40,777 bases of DNA from Lysobacterales bacterium (GTDB taxonomy: Bacteria > Pseudomonadota > Gammaproteobacteria > Xanthomonadales > SZUA-36). Below are positions 1 through 7,877 of the stretch, in pieces. Position 1 is the first letter of the stretch. Every line of letters begins with the position of its first letter. The position numbers and the translations under genes were made by a program. The stretch lies in contig JAOUCS010000019.1 of the NCBI GenBank assembly GCA_029859645.1, forward strand, positions 1-40,777, in the 5' to 3' direction. The notes under the pieces were generated by a model. The model was not told the DNA's origin and did no database searches. It saw only the letters and a list, made by a program, of their open reading frames with translations.

Positions 1-1
1 T

Positions 2-1159
2 ACGCCTGAAAACGCACCCGACGAAGGTGCTTCGCTGGACGATTTCCTGGACCTGCACATCGATCTGGAGGGATATCTGCCAGACGCTGTCGCTCCTGCC
101 TGGCATTTCATGCAGGACTATCCCGTATTACTGGTCGCGGTGATGTTCGTCCTGGGTTACGGCGCGGGCAAGGGATTGCAGTGGCTGATTCGCAGCTCTC
201 TCAGCCATGCGGTGACCCGGACCCAGACAACACTGGATGACAAGCTGATTGATTACCTCACGGCTCCGGTGGTTCAGACAATGGTAATTCTCGCTCTTGT
301 TGCAGCCGAAAAGGCGTTCGTATTCGGTGAATCGGTCGACTGGTTCCTGACCCGCTTGCTGTTTACCTTGCTGCTGTTTCTCTGGGGCAGGGCCTGGTTC
401 AAAGCTATTGCGCTTTTAATTTCGACGTTTGCCGGCAAGAGCAAAGGCACCGGGCTGATGCAGCCGCGCACGCGGCCATTGTTTGAAATGAGCGTCAAGG
501 TCTTGTTGATCGGCGTTCTGATCTGGCTCTTCATGGCCTTGTGGAATATCGACGGCACGGCTTGGCTCGCCTCGGCAGGTGTGATCGGTATCGCCGTGGG
601 TTTTGCCGCCCGGGATACCCTGGCAAACCTGATTTCCGGAGTTTCAATCATTGCCGATGCGCCGTACAAACTCGGCGATTATGTCGTGCTGGATACCGGG
701 GAGCGGGGGGTCGTTACCGAGTTGGGGATGCGTTCCACTCGACTGCTGACCCGTGACGACGTTGAGATTTCGATCCCCAATGCAGTCATGGGGATGGCAA
801 AGATCACCAACGAGAGCGGTGGACCGGCGGTTGAGCACAGAATCCGTATTCCAATCGGTGTCGCCTACGGGACCCGTCCCGCGGCAGTCGTCGAATTGCT
901 TGAGCAAGTTGCAAAGGACGACCCGCTGATCCTGGATCACCCGGTGCCCCGGGTCAGGATGCGCGCATTCGGCGAGAGCTCGCTTGATTTTGAGTTGCTG
1001 GGCTGGATCAAGTATCCGGAGCAAAGGGGATTGGCCAGGCACAACCTGTTGGTTGAAATAGAAAGCCGGTTCGCCGAGGCGGGCATTCGCATACCTTTTC
1101 CTCAGCGCGATGTTCACCTCAGTACACCACAACAAGTCTCCGATTCCGATTCCGGATAG
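2..1159 (+). CDS. MscS-family mechanosensitive channel (5' end outside window)
   Basis: Small-conductance mechanosensitive channel of the inner membrane, expected to release solutes under hypo-osmotic shock. The reading frame is open from base 2 to the window edge, and the first ATG (110) has no ribosome binding site, so the true start most likely lies upstream. The visible part has hydrophobic segments in the first 180 residues after that ATG, then the family signature VGFAARDTLANLISGVSII at about residues 162-180, which covers the pore helix and its exit into the beta domain. The following GDYVVLDTGERGVVTELGMRSTRL stretch is the typical MscS middle beta domain, and a C-terminal alpha/beta part ends in a serine- and aspartate-rich tail. 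The family call is secure. Whether it belongs to a larger MscK-like protein cannot be decided because the N-terminus is missing. Confidence 0.9.
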   Translation, partial: TPENAPDEGASLDDFLDLHIDLEGYLPDAVAPAWHFMQDYPVLLVAVMFVLGYGAGKGLQWLIRSSLSHAVTRTQTTLDDKLIDYLTAPVVQTMVILALVAAEKAFVFGESVDWFLTRLLFTLLLFLWGRAWFKAIALLISTFAGKSKGTGLMQPRTRPLFEMSVKVLLIGVLIWLFMALWNIDGTAWLASAGVIGIAVGFAARDTLANLISGVSIIADAPYKLGDYVVLDTGERGVVTELGMRSTRLLTRDDVEISIPNAVMGMAKITNESGGPAVEHRIRIPIGVAYGTRPAAVVELLEQVAKDDPLILDHPVPRVRMRAFGESSLDFELLGWIKYPEQRGLARHNLLVEIESRFAEAGIRIPFPQRDVHLSTPQQVSDSDSG

Positions 1160-1171
1160 CGTGCTGCGCCC

Positions 1172-3136
1172 TTATTCCAGGAGGTATTTTTGCAGAAACA
1201 GGATGGCTGCCTGTTCGTAGACATCCCGGTTCTCTTTCCGGCTATAGCCGTGGCCTTCGTTCAACGCCTCGATGTACCAGACGGGCCGGCCGCGACTTCG
1301 CAGGGCTCGCACCATTTTCTCTGACTGCCCGGCGGGTACCCTTGGGTCATTGCGGCCCTGCACGACCAGCAGTGGGATTTCGATACGGTCGACGTTATTG
1401 AGCGGGCTGATCTGTTCCAGCATGGCGCGAACTTCCGGAATTCTTTCATCGCCGTACTCGTGACGGCGCAAATCCTGCCGGTATTCTTCCGTGTTTTCCA
1501 GGAAGGTGACGAAATTACTGATGCCTACCACGTCAACTCCGGCTCTGAGCCGGTCGCTATACATCACCGCAGATGCCAGCACGACATAGCCACCGTAGCT
1601 CGCCCCGTAGATGGCGACACGGTCCTGGTCCAGATCAGGCTGAGTGGTAATCCAGTCCAGCAGGGCGCCAATATCCCTGATTGCGTTTTCCCGCAGGCTG
1701 CCGTTATCCAGTGAAAGGTATTCGCTGTCATAGCCGGTCGAGCCGCGGATATTCGGTGCAATGATAGCCGCGCCCAACTCGGCGGCCCACATCTGGAAAA
1801 CGCTGCTGAAAGCCGGCCGATACTGGCTTTCAGGACCACCATGAACATAAATAATCACAGGCACCGGTTGTTTGGATTTCGGCCGGTAGATGAAAGCCGG
1901 CACGGTGCGCTGCCGGTCACCATTCATGTCAAAGGTCGGGTAGTGAAACAATTCAGGTTGGATGAAGGCCCGCGTATCGAGGCCGCCTACTTCGCTGAAA
2001 GTCCAGCGCTCCAGCGTTTTGAGGCCTTTTGAACCCCGGCCGAGGTTGAGCACGTACACGTCGCTGGGGGATTGAGCCGTACTCAGACTCATCGCGATGC
2101 GGCGGTTGTCGGGATTGAATTTCAGCCCGGAAATGATGCCCAGCGGAATGTTATTGACCCGCGTGTACTTGCCGGATTTGGTGTTGAGCAGGTAAAGCCG
2201 GCTTACTCCCTCTTCGTTGGTCACGAACGCACCGCGTTTGCCGTCTTCGCTTAATGCGAAATCCGTGACGTCCCAGGGAATTCGCGCCGTGATATAAACT
2301 CGTTCCGATTCCGACGACAGGGGTTGCCAGGCCAGTTCTGCGGCATGACCGCGATCATTGGTAATGAAAAAAAATCCTTCGCCCTTACGGTCGAACGAAA
2401 TGGCGCGATTGCCGGAAGGAAACTCGATATCACCCGCCAGCAGTCGTGACTCCATGCTGTTCAGGTCCAGCACATGAATCCGCGAATCATCCACGGTCAG
2501 GAACTGCTGAACCAGCAAGTGCCTGCCATTTTTGCTGAAATCTGCAGGCCCGTACCAGGTGCCCTCGGGCGCTTCCATCAGCAGCGAACCGCTTTCCGGC
2601 CGGGCCGGGTCCATCATCCACAGGTCCAAGTGACGTCCGTTGCGCCGGGTGGACTGGAAAGCCAGTCGTTTACCATCGGGGCTCCAGCGGAACTGGCGGT
2701 TGCGCGATTCCCCATCCGTGATCAGCCGGGTGCTGGCTGTTTCCGGGTCGAACAGGAAAATCTGGTCTTGTTCACCGCCACCGTCGTCCATGGTGATGGC
2801 GAGCTCCTCGCTTTTCTGCCGTCGTCCAATCTCGCCCATCGGCTCCTGGAACCAGGTCAGCTGCAAGCGGGTGCCGCCTGCCGCATGTACCTTGTGAATC
2901 TGGCTGATGTCACTGAAGCGGGTCCGGATATACATATTCTTGCCGTCCCGGGTCCAGTCAACAAAAGAGGCCGAGCGGACGTTCTGGTATTGATTCAGCC
3001 GGTCGACCAGAGCCTGCGGAATGTCTGGTACACCCTGCAGTATGAGTTGCCCCTCGTTGGTGTTCCATTCGGGGGTCTCGGATGCAAAGGCGCACAGTGG
3101 CGCCAGCGTGAGAAACAGCAGGGTCCTGATGTTCAT
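1172..3136 (-). CDS. Exported S9-family prolyl oligopeptidase-type peptidase
   Basis: Serine peptidase of the prolyl oligopeptidase / acylaminoacyl peptidase class, likely periplasmic and degrading oligopeptides. The 654-residue product starts with a signal peptide (hydrophobic residues 5-18, probable cleavage after AFA). Residues about 50-380 contain repeated WSPDGKRLAF-like blades of a beta-propeller. The C-terminal alpha/beta hydrolase shows HGGPE (432-436), the nucleophile motif GASYGG with Ser513, then Asp597 in RNDPRVP and His629 in NEGHG, so the catalytic triad is complete. Its start codon overlaps the stop of the upstream DUF3313-like gene by 4 bp (ATGA), indicating translational coupling. 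It ends 12 bp from the convergent MscS gene. Family assignment is firm; the substrate is unknown. Confidence 0.93.
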   Translation of the reverse strand: MNIRTLLFLTLAPLCAFASETPEWNTNEGQLILQGVPDIPQALVDRLNQYQNVRSASFVDWTRDGKNMYIRTRFSDISQIHKVHAAGGTRLQLTWFQEPMGEIGRRQKSEELAITMDDGGGEQDQIFLFDPETASTRLITDGESRNRQFRWSPDGKRLAFQSTRRNGRHLDLWMMDPARPESGSLLMEAPEGTWYGPADFSKNGRHLLVQQFLTVDDSRIHVLDLNSMESRLLAGDIEFPSGNRAISFDRKGEGFFFITNDRGHAAELAWQPLSSESERVYITARIPWDVTDFALSEDGKRGAFVTNEEGVSRLYLLNTKSGKYTRVNNIPLGIISGLKFNPDNRRIAMSLSTAQSPSDVYVLNLGRGSKGLKTLERWTFSEVGGLDTRAFIQPELFHYPTFDMNGDRQRTVPAFIYRPKSKQPVPVIIYVHGGPESQYRPAFSSVFQMWAAELGAAIIAPNIRGSTGYDSEYLSLDNGSLRENAIRDIGALLDWITTQPDLDQDRVAIYGASYGGYVVLASAVMYSDRLRAGVDVVGISNFVTFLENTEEYRQDLRRHEYGDERIPEVRAMLEQISPLNNVDRIEIPLLVVQGRNDPRVPAGQSEKMVRALRSRGRPVWYIEALNEGHGYSRKENRDVYEQAAILFLQKYLLE

Positions 3137-3804
3137 GGAGTGTTCGAAGCCTTCACGCCGGTTTCCTGCAGGCCTTCGACCAGCACCTGTGCCCAGTTCG
3201 TCAGCAGCCGTTTTGCCGCGTTGGTATTGCGGGTCCGGTCCATCATGAAAGGCGTTATGTTGCTGCGATCAAACTGGAAATCCAACGCCTTGACCAGCAG
3301 GTCGCCCGTAATCGAGTCCCGTAATTCGAGATAAAGTGTCATGTCACCTGCCGATTCGGTGATGTTCCGCGTGGTGCCACCGCGTGGAGTATCGGGCGAG
3401 CTGATGTTCAGGTCGACAATGGCAGGGCGAATGATCAGCGTGTCCGGGGCTTGCTCCGTCACCAGCATAAATCCGGCAGACTCCAGTTCCCGGGTAAAAA
3501 TCTCCCGGAACAGCCCGGCCACGTCGGCCTTGATGCGAGTCATGTCAGAGGCGGTAACGTGGAATGGCCGGGCCTGATTGGTATCGCGTTGCCAGTTTTT
3601 CTTGAAGGCGACCTGCGCCTCTATCAATAACAGCTTGTCATACACAGCCAGGTCGGCTTCCGGGTCCATGTACACCAGCCCGAGGCGGGTATCCGGCACG
3701 AGCTGCAGGCCATCCTGGGTGGCGGGAGGACTCCGGTCCCGGGCCAGCGCGGCCGTGCAGATCAACAAACCCGTCAACAGTATTGCGATCGCCTTCATTT
3801 TCAT
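3133..3804 (-). CDS. DUF3313-like exported protein
   Basis: Exported protein of unknown function resembling the DUF3313 family; the stretch YMDPEADLAVYDKLLLIEAQ has the family's usual N-terminal look. The start chosen (3804) gives a compact signal peptide: two lysines, a hydrophobic core IAILLTGLLICTAALA, then RDRSPP. An ATG at 3837 in the same frame would add 11 residues, and neither start has a clear ribosome binding site. Residues after the signal form a mixed alpha/beta protein with a C-terminal helix (AAKRLLTNWAQVLVEGLQ). The gene overlaps the S9 peptidase by 4 bp, so the two proteins are probably made together in the periplasm. No catalytic motif is visible, so no function is proposed. 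Confidence 0.75.
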   Translation of the reverse strand: MKMKAIAILLTGLLICTAALARDRSPPATQDGLQLVPDTRLGLVYMDPEADLAVYDKLLLIEAQVAFKKNWQRDTNQARPFHVTASDMTRIKADVAGLFREIFTRELESAGFMLVTEQAPDTLIIRPAIVDLNISSPDTPRGGTTRNITESAGDMTLYLELRDSITGDLLVKALDFQFDRSNITPFMMDRTRNTNAAKRLLTNWAQVLVEGLQETGVKASNTP

Positions 3805-3925
3805 TATGTGTTGGATATGTCTTGCCATGGTTGCCATAGTTTAACCGGACTGCCGCGATAAATAGAGCGGGTTGGTCTATCGAGCTATACTGTCGGGCGG
3901 TAAACCCGGAAAAAACTGCAAACCG

Positions 3926-5299
3926 ATGATCAACCCCCTTCACATAGTCATACTCGCTGCCGGCGAAGGCACCCGAATGAAATCCCTCCGGCCGAAAATG
4001 CTACAAACGGTTGGCGGCCGACCAATGCTGGCGCACTTGCTGGATACCGCACTATCACTGCAGCCTGAGCAGGTTCACGTGGTGGTTGGCAACGGCTCTG
4101 ACCGGGTCCAGGCAGCCTGTTCCGGCTACCCTGTGAACTGGGTACACCAGCAAGAGCGCAGAGGTACCGGGCACGCGGTGATGCAGGCAATGCCGGGCAT
4201 ACCGGACGGTGCTGCAGTGCTGGTTCTGCTGGGCGACCATCCCCTGATTCCGGCTGCGTTGTTACAACAGATGATCACCGAAACCGAACCTCCGCTGGCC
4301 ATGCTGACCATGGAACTCGACGACCCCACAGGTTACGGACGGATTCTTCGCGATCCCGGCGGTAATATCATCGGTGTCATCGAACACCATGACGCGGCGC
4401 CCGAGCAGCATGCCATCCGGGAAGTGAATACCGGGATCATCATGGCGGACGCGGCCCGGCTGCGCGCCTGGCTGGATCGCCTTGATTGCAATAATGCCAA
4501 GCAGGAATACTACCTGCCGGACATTTTTTCGATGGCCAGGTCTGAAAGTGGTGAAGTCCAGGCGGTGCTGGCGCCCGATTTTCATGACTTGCAGGGCGCC
4601 AATGACCGCACCCAGCTGGCTGCCCTGGAAAAACGCTATCAACAACGCATGGCCATTCAGTTGATGGAAGCGGGTGTGCAGCTTGTTGATCCTGACCGCC
4701 TCGACGTCCGCGGCGTAGTTTCTGCCGGCTCGGACGTCTGTATCGACGTCAACGTCATCCTGCAGGGTGGGAATCGCCTGGGTGATGGAGTCAGGATTGG
4801 AGCAGGCGCGGTGCTGACGGATTGCGACCTCGCCGCCGGGACAGCTGTCCACCCGTATAGTGTGCTTGAAGGGGTGACCACAACCGGCGCCTGCGACATT
4901 GGCCCGTTTGCCCGGCTGCGGCCCGGCACGGTACTGGCCGCGGGCTGCAAGGTGGGTAATTTCGTGGAAACCAAGAACGCCCGGCTCGATGAGGGTAGTA
5001 AAGCGAGCCACCTGACTTACCTGGGTGATTCACAGGTCGGCAGAAACGTGAACATAGGCGCCGGCACGATCACCTGTAATTATGACGGTGCGAACAAGCA
5101 CCAGACCATCATCGAAGACGATGTATTCATCGGCTCGGATACGCAGCTGGTAGCGCCGGTCACAGTAGGCCGCGGCGCCACCATCGGTGCGGGTTCGACG
5201 GTTACGAAAAACGCGCCGGAAGGCGCACTGACCGTCAGCCGCGCCAGGCAAACCAGTATTGAAGGCTGGAATCGGCCCCAAAAGAAAAAGGACAGTTGA
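3926..5299 (+). CDS. glmU: Bifunctional UDP-GlcNAc pyrophosphorylase / glucosamine-1-phosphate N-acetyltransferase
   Basis: Makes UDP-GlcNAc, the shared precursor of peptidoglycan and lipopolysaccharide, by acetylating glucosamine-1-phosphate and then transferring UMP. The ATG at 3926 gives 457 residues, the usual length. A TTG at 3872 would add 18 residues that do not look like GlmU and was rejected. The N-terminal nucleotidyltransferase begins with LAAGEGTRMKS (residues 10-20), and QQERRGTGHAV follows. The C-terminal half is a left-handed beta helix with many hexapeptide repeats, including RLRPGTVL, VGNFVETKNA and GAGTITCNYDG, which form the acetyltransferase site. glmS follows after 3 bp, so precursor synthesis is encoded as one unit. 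The region upstream is a short divergent promoter region shared with the DUF3313-like gene. Confidence 0.97.
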   Translation: MINPLHIVILAAGEGTRMKSLRPKMLQTVGGRPMLAHLLDTALSLQPEQVHVVVGNGSDRVQAACSGYPVNWVHQQERRGTGHAVMQAMPGIPDGAAVLVLLGDHPLIPAALLQQMITETEPPLAMLTMELDDPTGYGRILRDPGGNIIGVIEHHDAAPEQHAIREVNTGIIMADAARLRAWLDRLDCNNAKQEYYLPDIFSMARSESGEVQAVLAPDFHDLQGANDRTQLAALEKRYQQRMAIQLMEAGVQLVDPDRLDVRGVVSAGSDVCIDVNVILQGGNRLGDGVRIGAGAVLTDCDLAAGTAVHPYSVLEGVTTTGACDIGPFARLRPGTVLAAGCKVGNFVETKNARLDEGSKASHLTYLGDSQVGRNVNIGAGTITCNYDGANKHQTIIEDDVFIGSDTQLVAPVTVGRGATIGAGSTVTKNAPEGALTVSRARQTSIEGWNRPQKKKDS

Positions 5300-5302
5300 A
5301 TC

Positions 5303-7138
5303 ATGTGTGGCATCGTTGCTGCGTCAACCCATCGCCAGGTCAGTGAGATTCTGATATCCGGCCTGCGTGCACTTGAATACCGGGGATATGACTCGGCCGG
5401 GATCGCGGTCCAGCAGGACGGCAGCCTGCTGCGGCTGAGAACCCAGGGCAAGGTGAACGACCTGCAGGCCCTGCTGGAGGAGACACCCCTGAATGGCGTC
5501 TGTGGTATCGCTCATACACGCTGGGCCACGCACGGGGTGCCCAATACCACCAATGCACATCCGCACCTCTCCGATGATACGGTCGCGCTGGTGCACAACG
5601 GGATTATCGAAAATCACGAAGAGCTGCGCGACGAATTAAAGTCCAGCGGTTACCGTTTCAGCTCAGATACAGATACCGAAGTAATGGTCCACCTTGTGCA
5701 TCGCTCGATGCGTGAAGGCTTTGACCTGTTTGCTGCAGTTCGCGAAATGGTAAAAAAGGTCCGGGGCGCGTTCGCGATAGCGGTAACCAGCGCTTCCGAG
5801 CCGGGTGTAATCATCGGCGCCAGGTCCGGCAGCCCACTGGTGCTGGGTATCGGCTTCGACGAGCACTACCTGGCTTCGGATGTGCACCCGCTTCTGACCG
5901 TGACCAACCGCTTTGTCTACCTGGAAGAAGGCGATGTGGTGCGCCTGGATACGGACCGCTACCAGATCAGAAATCGCGCGGACGAGTTGGTGGACCGGCC
6001 GGTCAAGGAAGCGGACCTGGCGGCTGATGCCGTCCAGCGCGGACGTTACCGGCACTACATGCAAAAGGAGATTTTTGAGCAACCACAGGCCATTGCCGAA
6101 ACCCTCGAGGGCAGGATCGGAACGAACCGCGTGCTGCCCAACATATTCGGAGTGGGGGCCGATGCCGTACTGGAGCAGGTCAGGCAGGTCCATATCGTCG
6201 CCTGCGGCACCAGCTACCATGCCGGCCTGGTCGCCCGGTACCAACTGGAAGAACTGGCCGGTATTCCGTGCACCGTGGAAGTGGCCAGCGAGTACCGCTA
6301 CCGGCACCCGGTGGTTCCGGCGCAGACACTGTTCGTCGCAATCTCGCAATCGGGCGAGACCGCGGACACACTGGCCGCGTTACGCCATGCCAGGAACAGC
6401 GGTTACCTGGCTGCAATGGTGATCTGCAATGTGCCGGAATCTTCGATCGTCAGGGAAGCCGATCTCGTACTGATGACGCGAGCCGGACCCGAAATCGGAG
6501 TCGCGGCGACCAAGGCATTCACGACCCAGCTGGTTGCTTTGCAACTACTGGTGCTGGAACTGGCCCGCCTGGCCGGTCATGCAAAGGACAGCCAGATCGA
6601 GGCCTGGGCGGAGGACTTACACCAGTTGCCCGGACTGGTTACAAAGGCACTTGGCCTTGACGCAGAGATCGAGGAGCTGGCGGAGCAGTTCGTGGAAAAA
6701 CACCATGCCCTGTTCCTGGGTCGTGGCAGCCATTACCCGATCGCCATGGAAGGCGCGCTGAAATTGAAGGAAATTTCCTACATTCATGCAGAGGCCTACC
6801 CGGCGGGAGAATTGAAGCATGGCCCGCTGGCGCTGGTCGACCATGACATGCCGGTGGTCGCAGTAGCTCCCAACAACCGGCTGCTGGAGAAGCTGATCAG
6901 TAATATCGAGGAAGTCCGTGCCAGGGGCGGGGAAATGTTCGTCATTGCCGATGCCGAAGCGGTCTCCAGTCTGAAAACACGCCACGGAAGAGTGATCAAG
7001 CTGGAAACGGGCGGTGCATTGCTGGCTCCGGTCGTGATTACCGTGCCCCTGCAATTACTGGCCTACCACGTGGCGGTCCTTCGCGGGACTGATGTGGATC
7101 AACCCAGGAACCTGGCCAAGTCCGTCACTGTAGAATGA
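5303..7138 (+). CDS. glmS: Glutamine-fructose-6-phosphate aminotransferase (isomerizing)
   Basis: Converts fructose-6-phosphate and glutamine to glucosamine-6-phosphate, the first step of amino-sugar synthesis in the cytoplasm. The 611-residue protein has the N-terminal glutaminase nucleophile Cys2 (MCGIVA), the YDSAG and HTRWATHG motifs of the glutaminase domain, and two SIS sugar-isomerase domains with CGTSYHAG, ISQSGETADT and ESYIHAEAYPAGELKHG-like motifs. It ends in LAKSVTVE, the conserved C-terminal tail carrying the ammonia-channel lysine. The 3-bp gap to glmU and 3-bp gap to exbD suggest co-transcription. There is no room for a glmS ribozyme between glmU and glmS. Confidence 0.97.
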   Translation: MCGIVAASTHRQVSEILISGLRALEYRGYDSAGIAVQQDGSLLRLRTQGKVNDLQALLEETPLNGVCGIAHTRWATHGVPNTTNAHPHLSDDTVALVHNGIIENHEELRDELKSSGYRFSSDTDTEVMVHLVHRSMREGFDLFAAVREMVKKVRGAFAIAVTSASEPGVIIGARSGSPLVLGIGFDEHYLASDVHPLLTVTNRFVYLEEGDVVRLDTDRYQIRNRADELVDRPVKEADLAADAVQRGRYRHYMQKEIFEQPQAIAETLEGRIGTNRVLPNIFGVGADAVLEQVRQVHIVACGTSYHAGLVARYQLEELAGIPCTVEVASEYRYRHPVVPAQTLFVAISQSGETADTLAALRHARNSGYLAAMVICNVPESSIVREADLVLMTRAGPEIGVAATKAFTTQLVALQLLVLELARLAGHAKDSQIEAWAEDLHQLPGLVTKALGLDAEIEELAEQFVEKHHALFLGRGSHYPIAMEGALKLKEISYIHAEAYPAGELKHGPLALVDHDMPVVAVAPNNRLLEKLISNIEEVRARGGEMFVIADAEAVSSLKTRHGRVIKLETGGALLAPVVITVPLQLLAYHVAVLRGTDVDQPRNLAKSVTVE

Positions 7139-7141
7139 TCG

Positions 7142-7546
7142 ATGAAGAGAAGGCATCGCATCGATGATGAAGCCGAGATCAACATCACACCGATGTTGGA
7201 TATCGTATTCATCATGCTCATTTTTTTCATCGTAACGACTTCTTTCGTGAAAGAGACAGGCCTTGAAGTGTCCCGTCCGTCCAATGCGCCGCCCAAGGAA
7301 ATCAAGCACGATAAGGGCCCCATAGTGGTCAGGATCGACAGCTCCGGCCTGATCAGTGTGAAGGGACGGATTCTCGAAGCCGGGGCTGTCGAGGCCAACC
7401 TGGAGCGTGAGAAAGCGGAAAAGCCCACCTCGCCGCTTATTGTTGCAGCGCACCCGGCAGCGGATACTGAAGCCCTGGTCACTGTACTCGACGCCGCCAG
7501 GGCGGTCGGCGTCGAATCGGTCAACGTGGCGACCGGTTCACAATAG
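7142..7546 (+). CDS. exbD: ExbD/TolR-family biopolymer transport protein
   Basis: Inner-membrane stator-type protein that, with an ExbB/TolQ partner, uses the proton gradient to drive TonB or Tol work across the envelope. The 134 residues contain a short basic N-terminus, the family signature EINITPMLDIVFIMLIFFIV with the proton-carrying aspartate (Asp20), and a periplasmic alpha/beta domain. It starts 3 bp after glmS with no ribosome binding site of its own, so it is likely translated by coupling. No exbB, tonB or tolQ gene is in the window, so it is an orphan here, which is unusual because exbB and exbD normally sit together. The last 9 bp overlap the convergent ycgL gene. Confidence 0.92.
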   Translation: MKRRHRIDDEAEINITPMLDIVFIMLIFFIVTTSFVKETGLEVSRPSNAPPKEIKHDKGPIVVRIDSSGLISVKGRILEAGAVEANLEREKAEKPTSPLIVAAHPAADTEALVTVLDAARAVGVESVNVATGSQ

Positions 7547-7807
7547 GTGGCGGGTTATTTCTTCTTCCACCGGAAGTTTTGGCGGCAACTGAAGGTAATA
7601 TCCGGATTCCCCGAGGCTTTCGAGCACCTTGACGACATCGACCCGGGCCAGCTTCCTGTCTGCGGACAGTTCAAGGCGCAAAACGAAGGTTGCCTCGCCA
7701 AACTGGTATCGCAGTTCTTCCGGCAAATCGTCGAAAGACAGCGTTTCTGCCAGGTACAGATAAGTTTCTGACTTTTTTTCTGAGCGAAAAACTTTGCAGG
7801 CCGTCAT
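7538..7807 (-). CDS. ycgL: YcgL-domain protein
   Basis: Small cytoplasmic protein (89 residues) of the YcgL family. It shows the family landmarks in order: an N-terminal CKVFRSEKKSETYLYL, a central LPEELRYQFG, and the diagnostic GYYLQLPPKLPVEE near the C-terminus. The length matches the family. Function is not established, although the family is largely restricted to gammaproteobacteria, which supports the taxonomic reading of this window. The gene is convergent with exbD and overlaps its last 9 bp. Upstream lies the divergent start of the TIR protein gene, so the 70 bp between them must hold both promoters. Confidence 0.9.
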   Translation of the reverse strand: MTACKVFRSEKKSETYLYLAETLSFDDLPEELRYQFGEATFVLRLELSADRKLARVDVVKVLESLGESGYYLQLPPKLPVEEEITRHLL

Positions 7808-7877
7808 GTAGGATCAGCTCTCATGATCAAGGGCGTCAGTATAAACTTTTTTAAGTTATCCTTACCGCGTGGGGACT

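Noticed and set aside
2474-3334. 286-codon plus-strand open frame
   Set aside because: It is antisense to the S9 peptidase and the end of the DUF3313-like gene, with no ribosome binding site or protein-like pattern.
4262-5011. 249-codon minus-strand open frame
   Set aside because: It is antisense to glmU and is a by-product of the high GC third positions of that gene.
5300-5302. glmS ribozyme
   Set aside because: The space between glmU and glmS is only 3 bp, so no ribozyme can fit there, and this element belongs mainly to Gram-positive bacteria.
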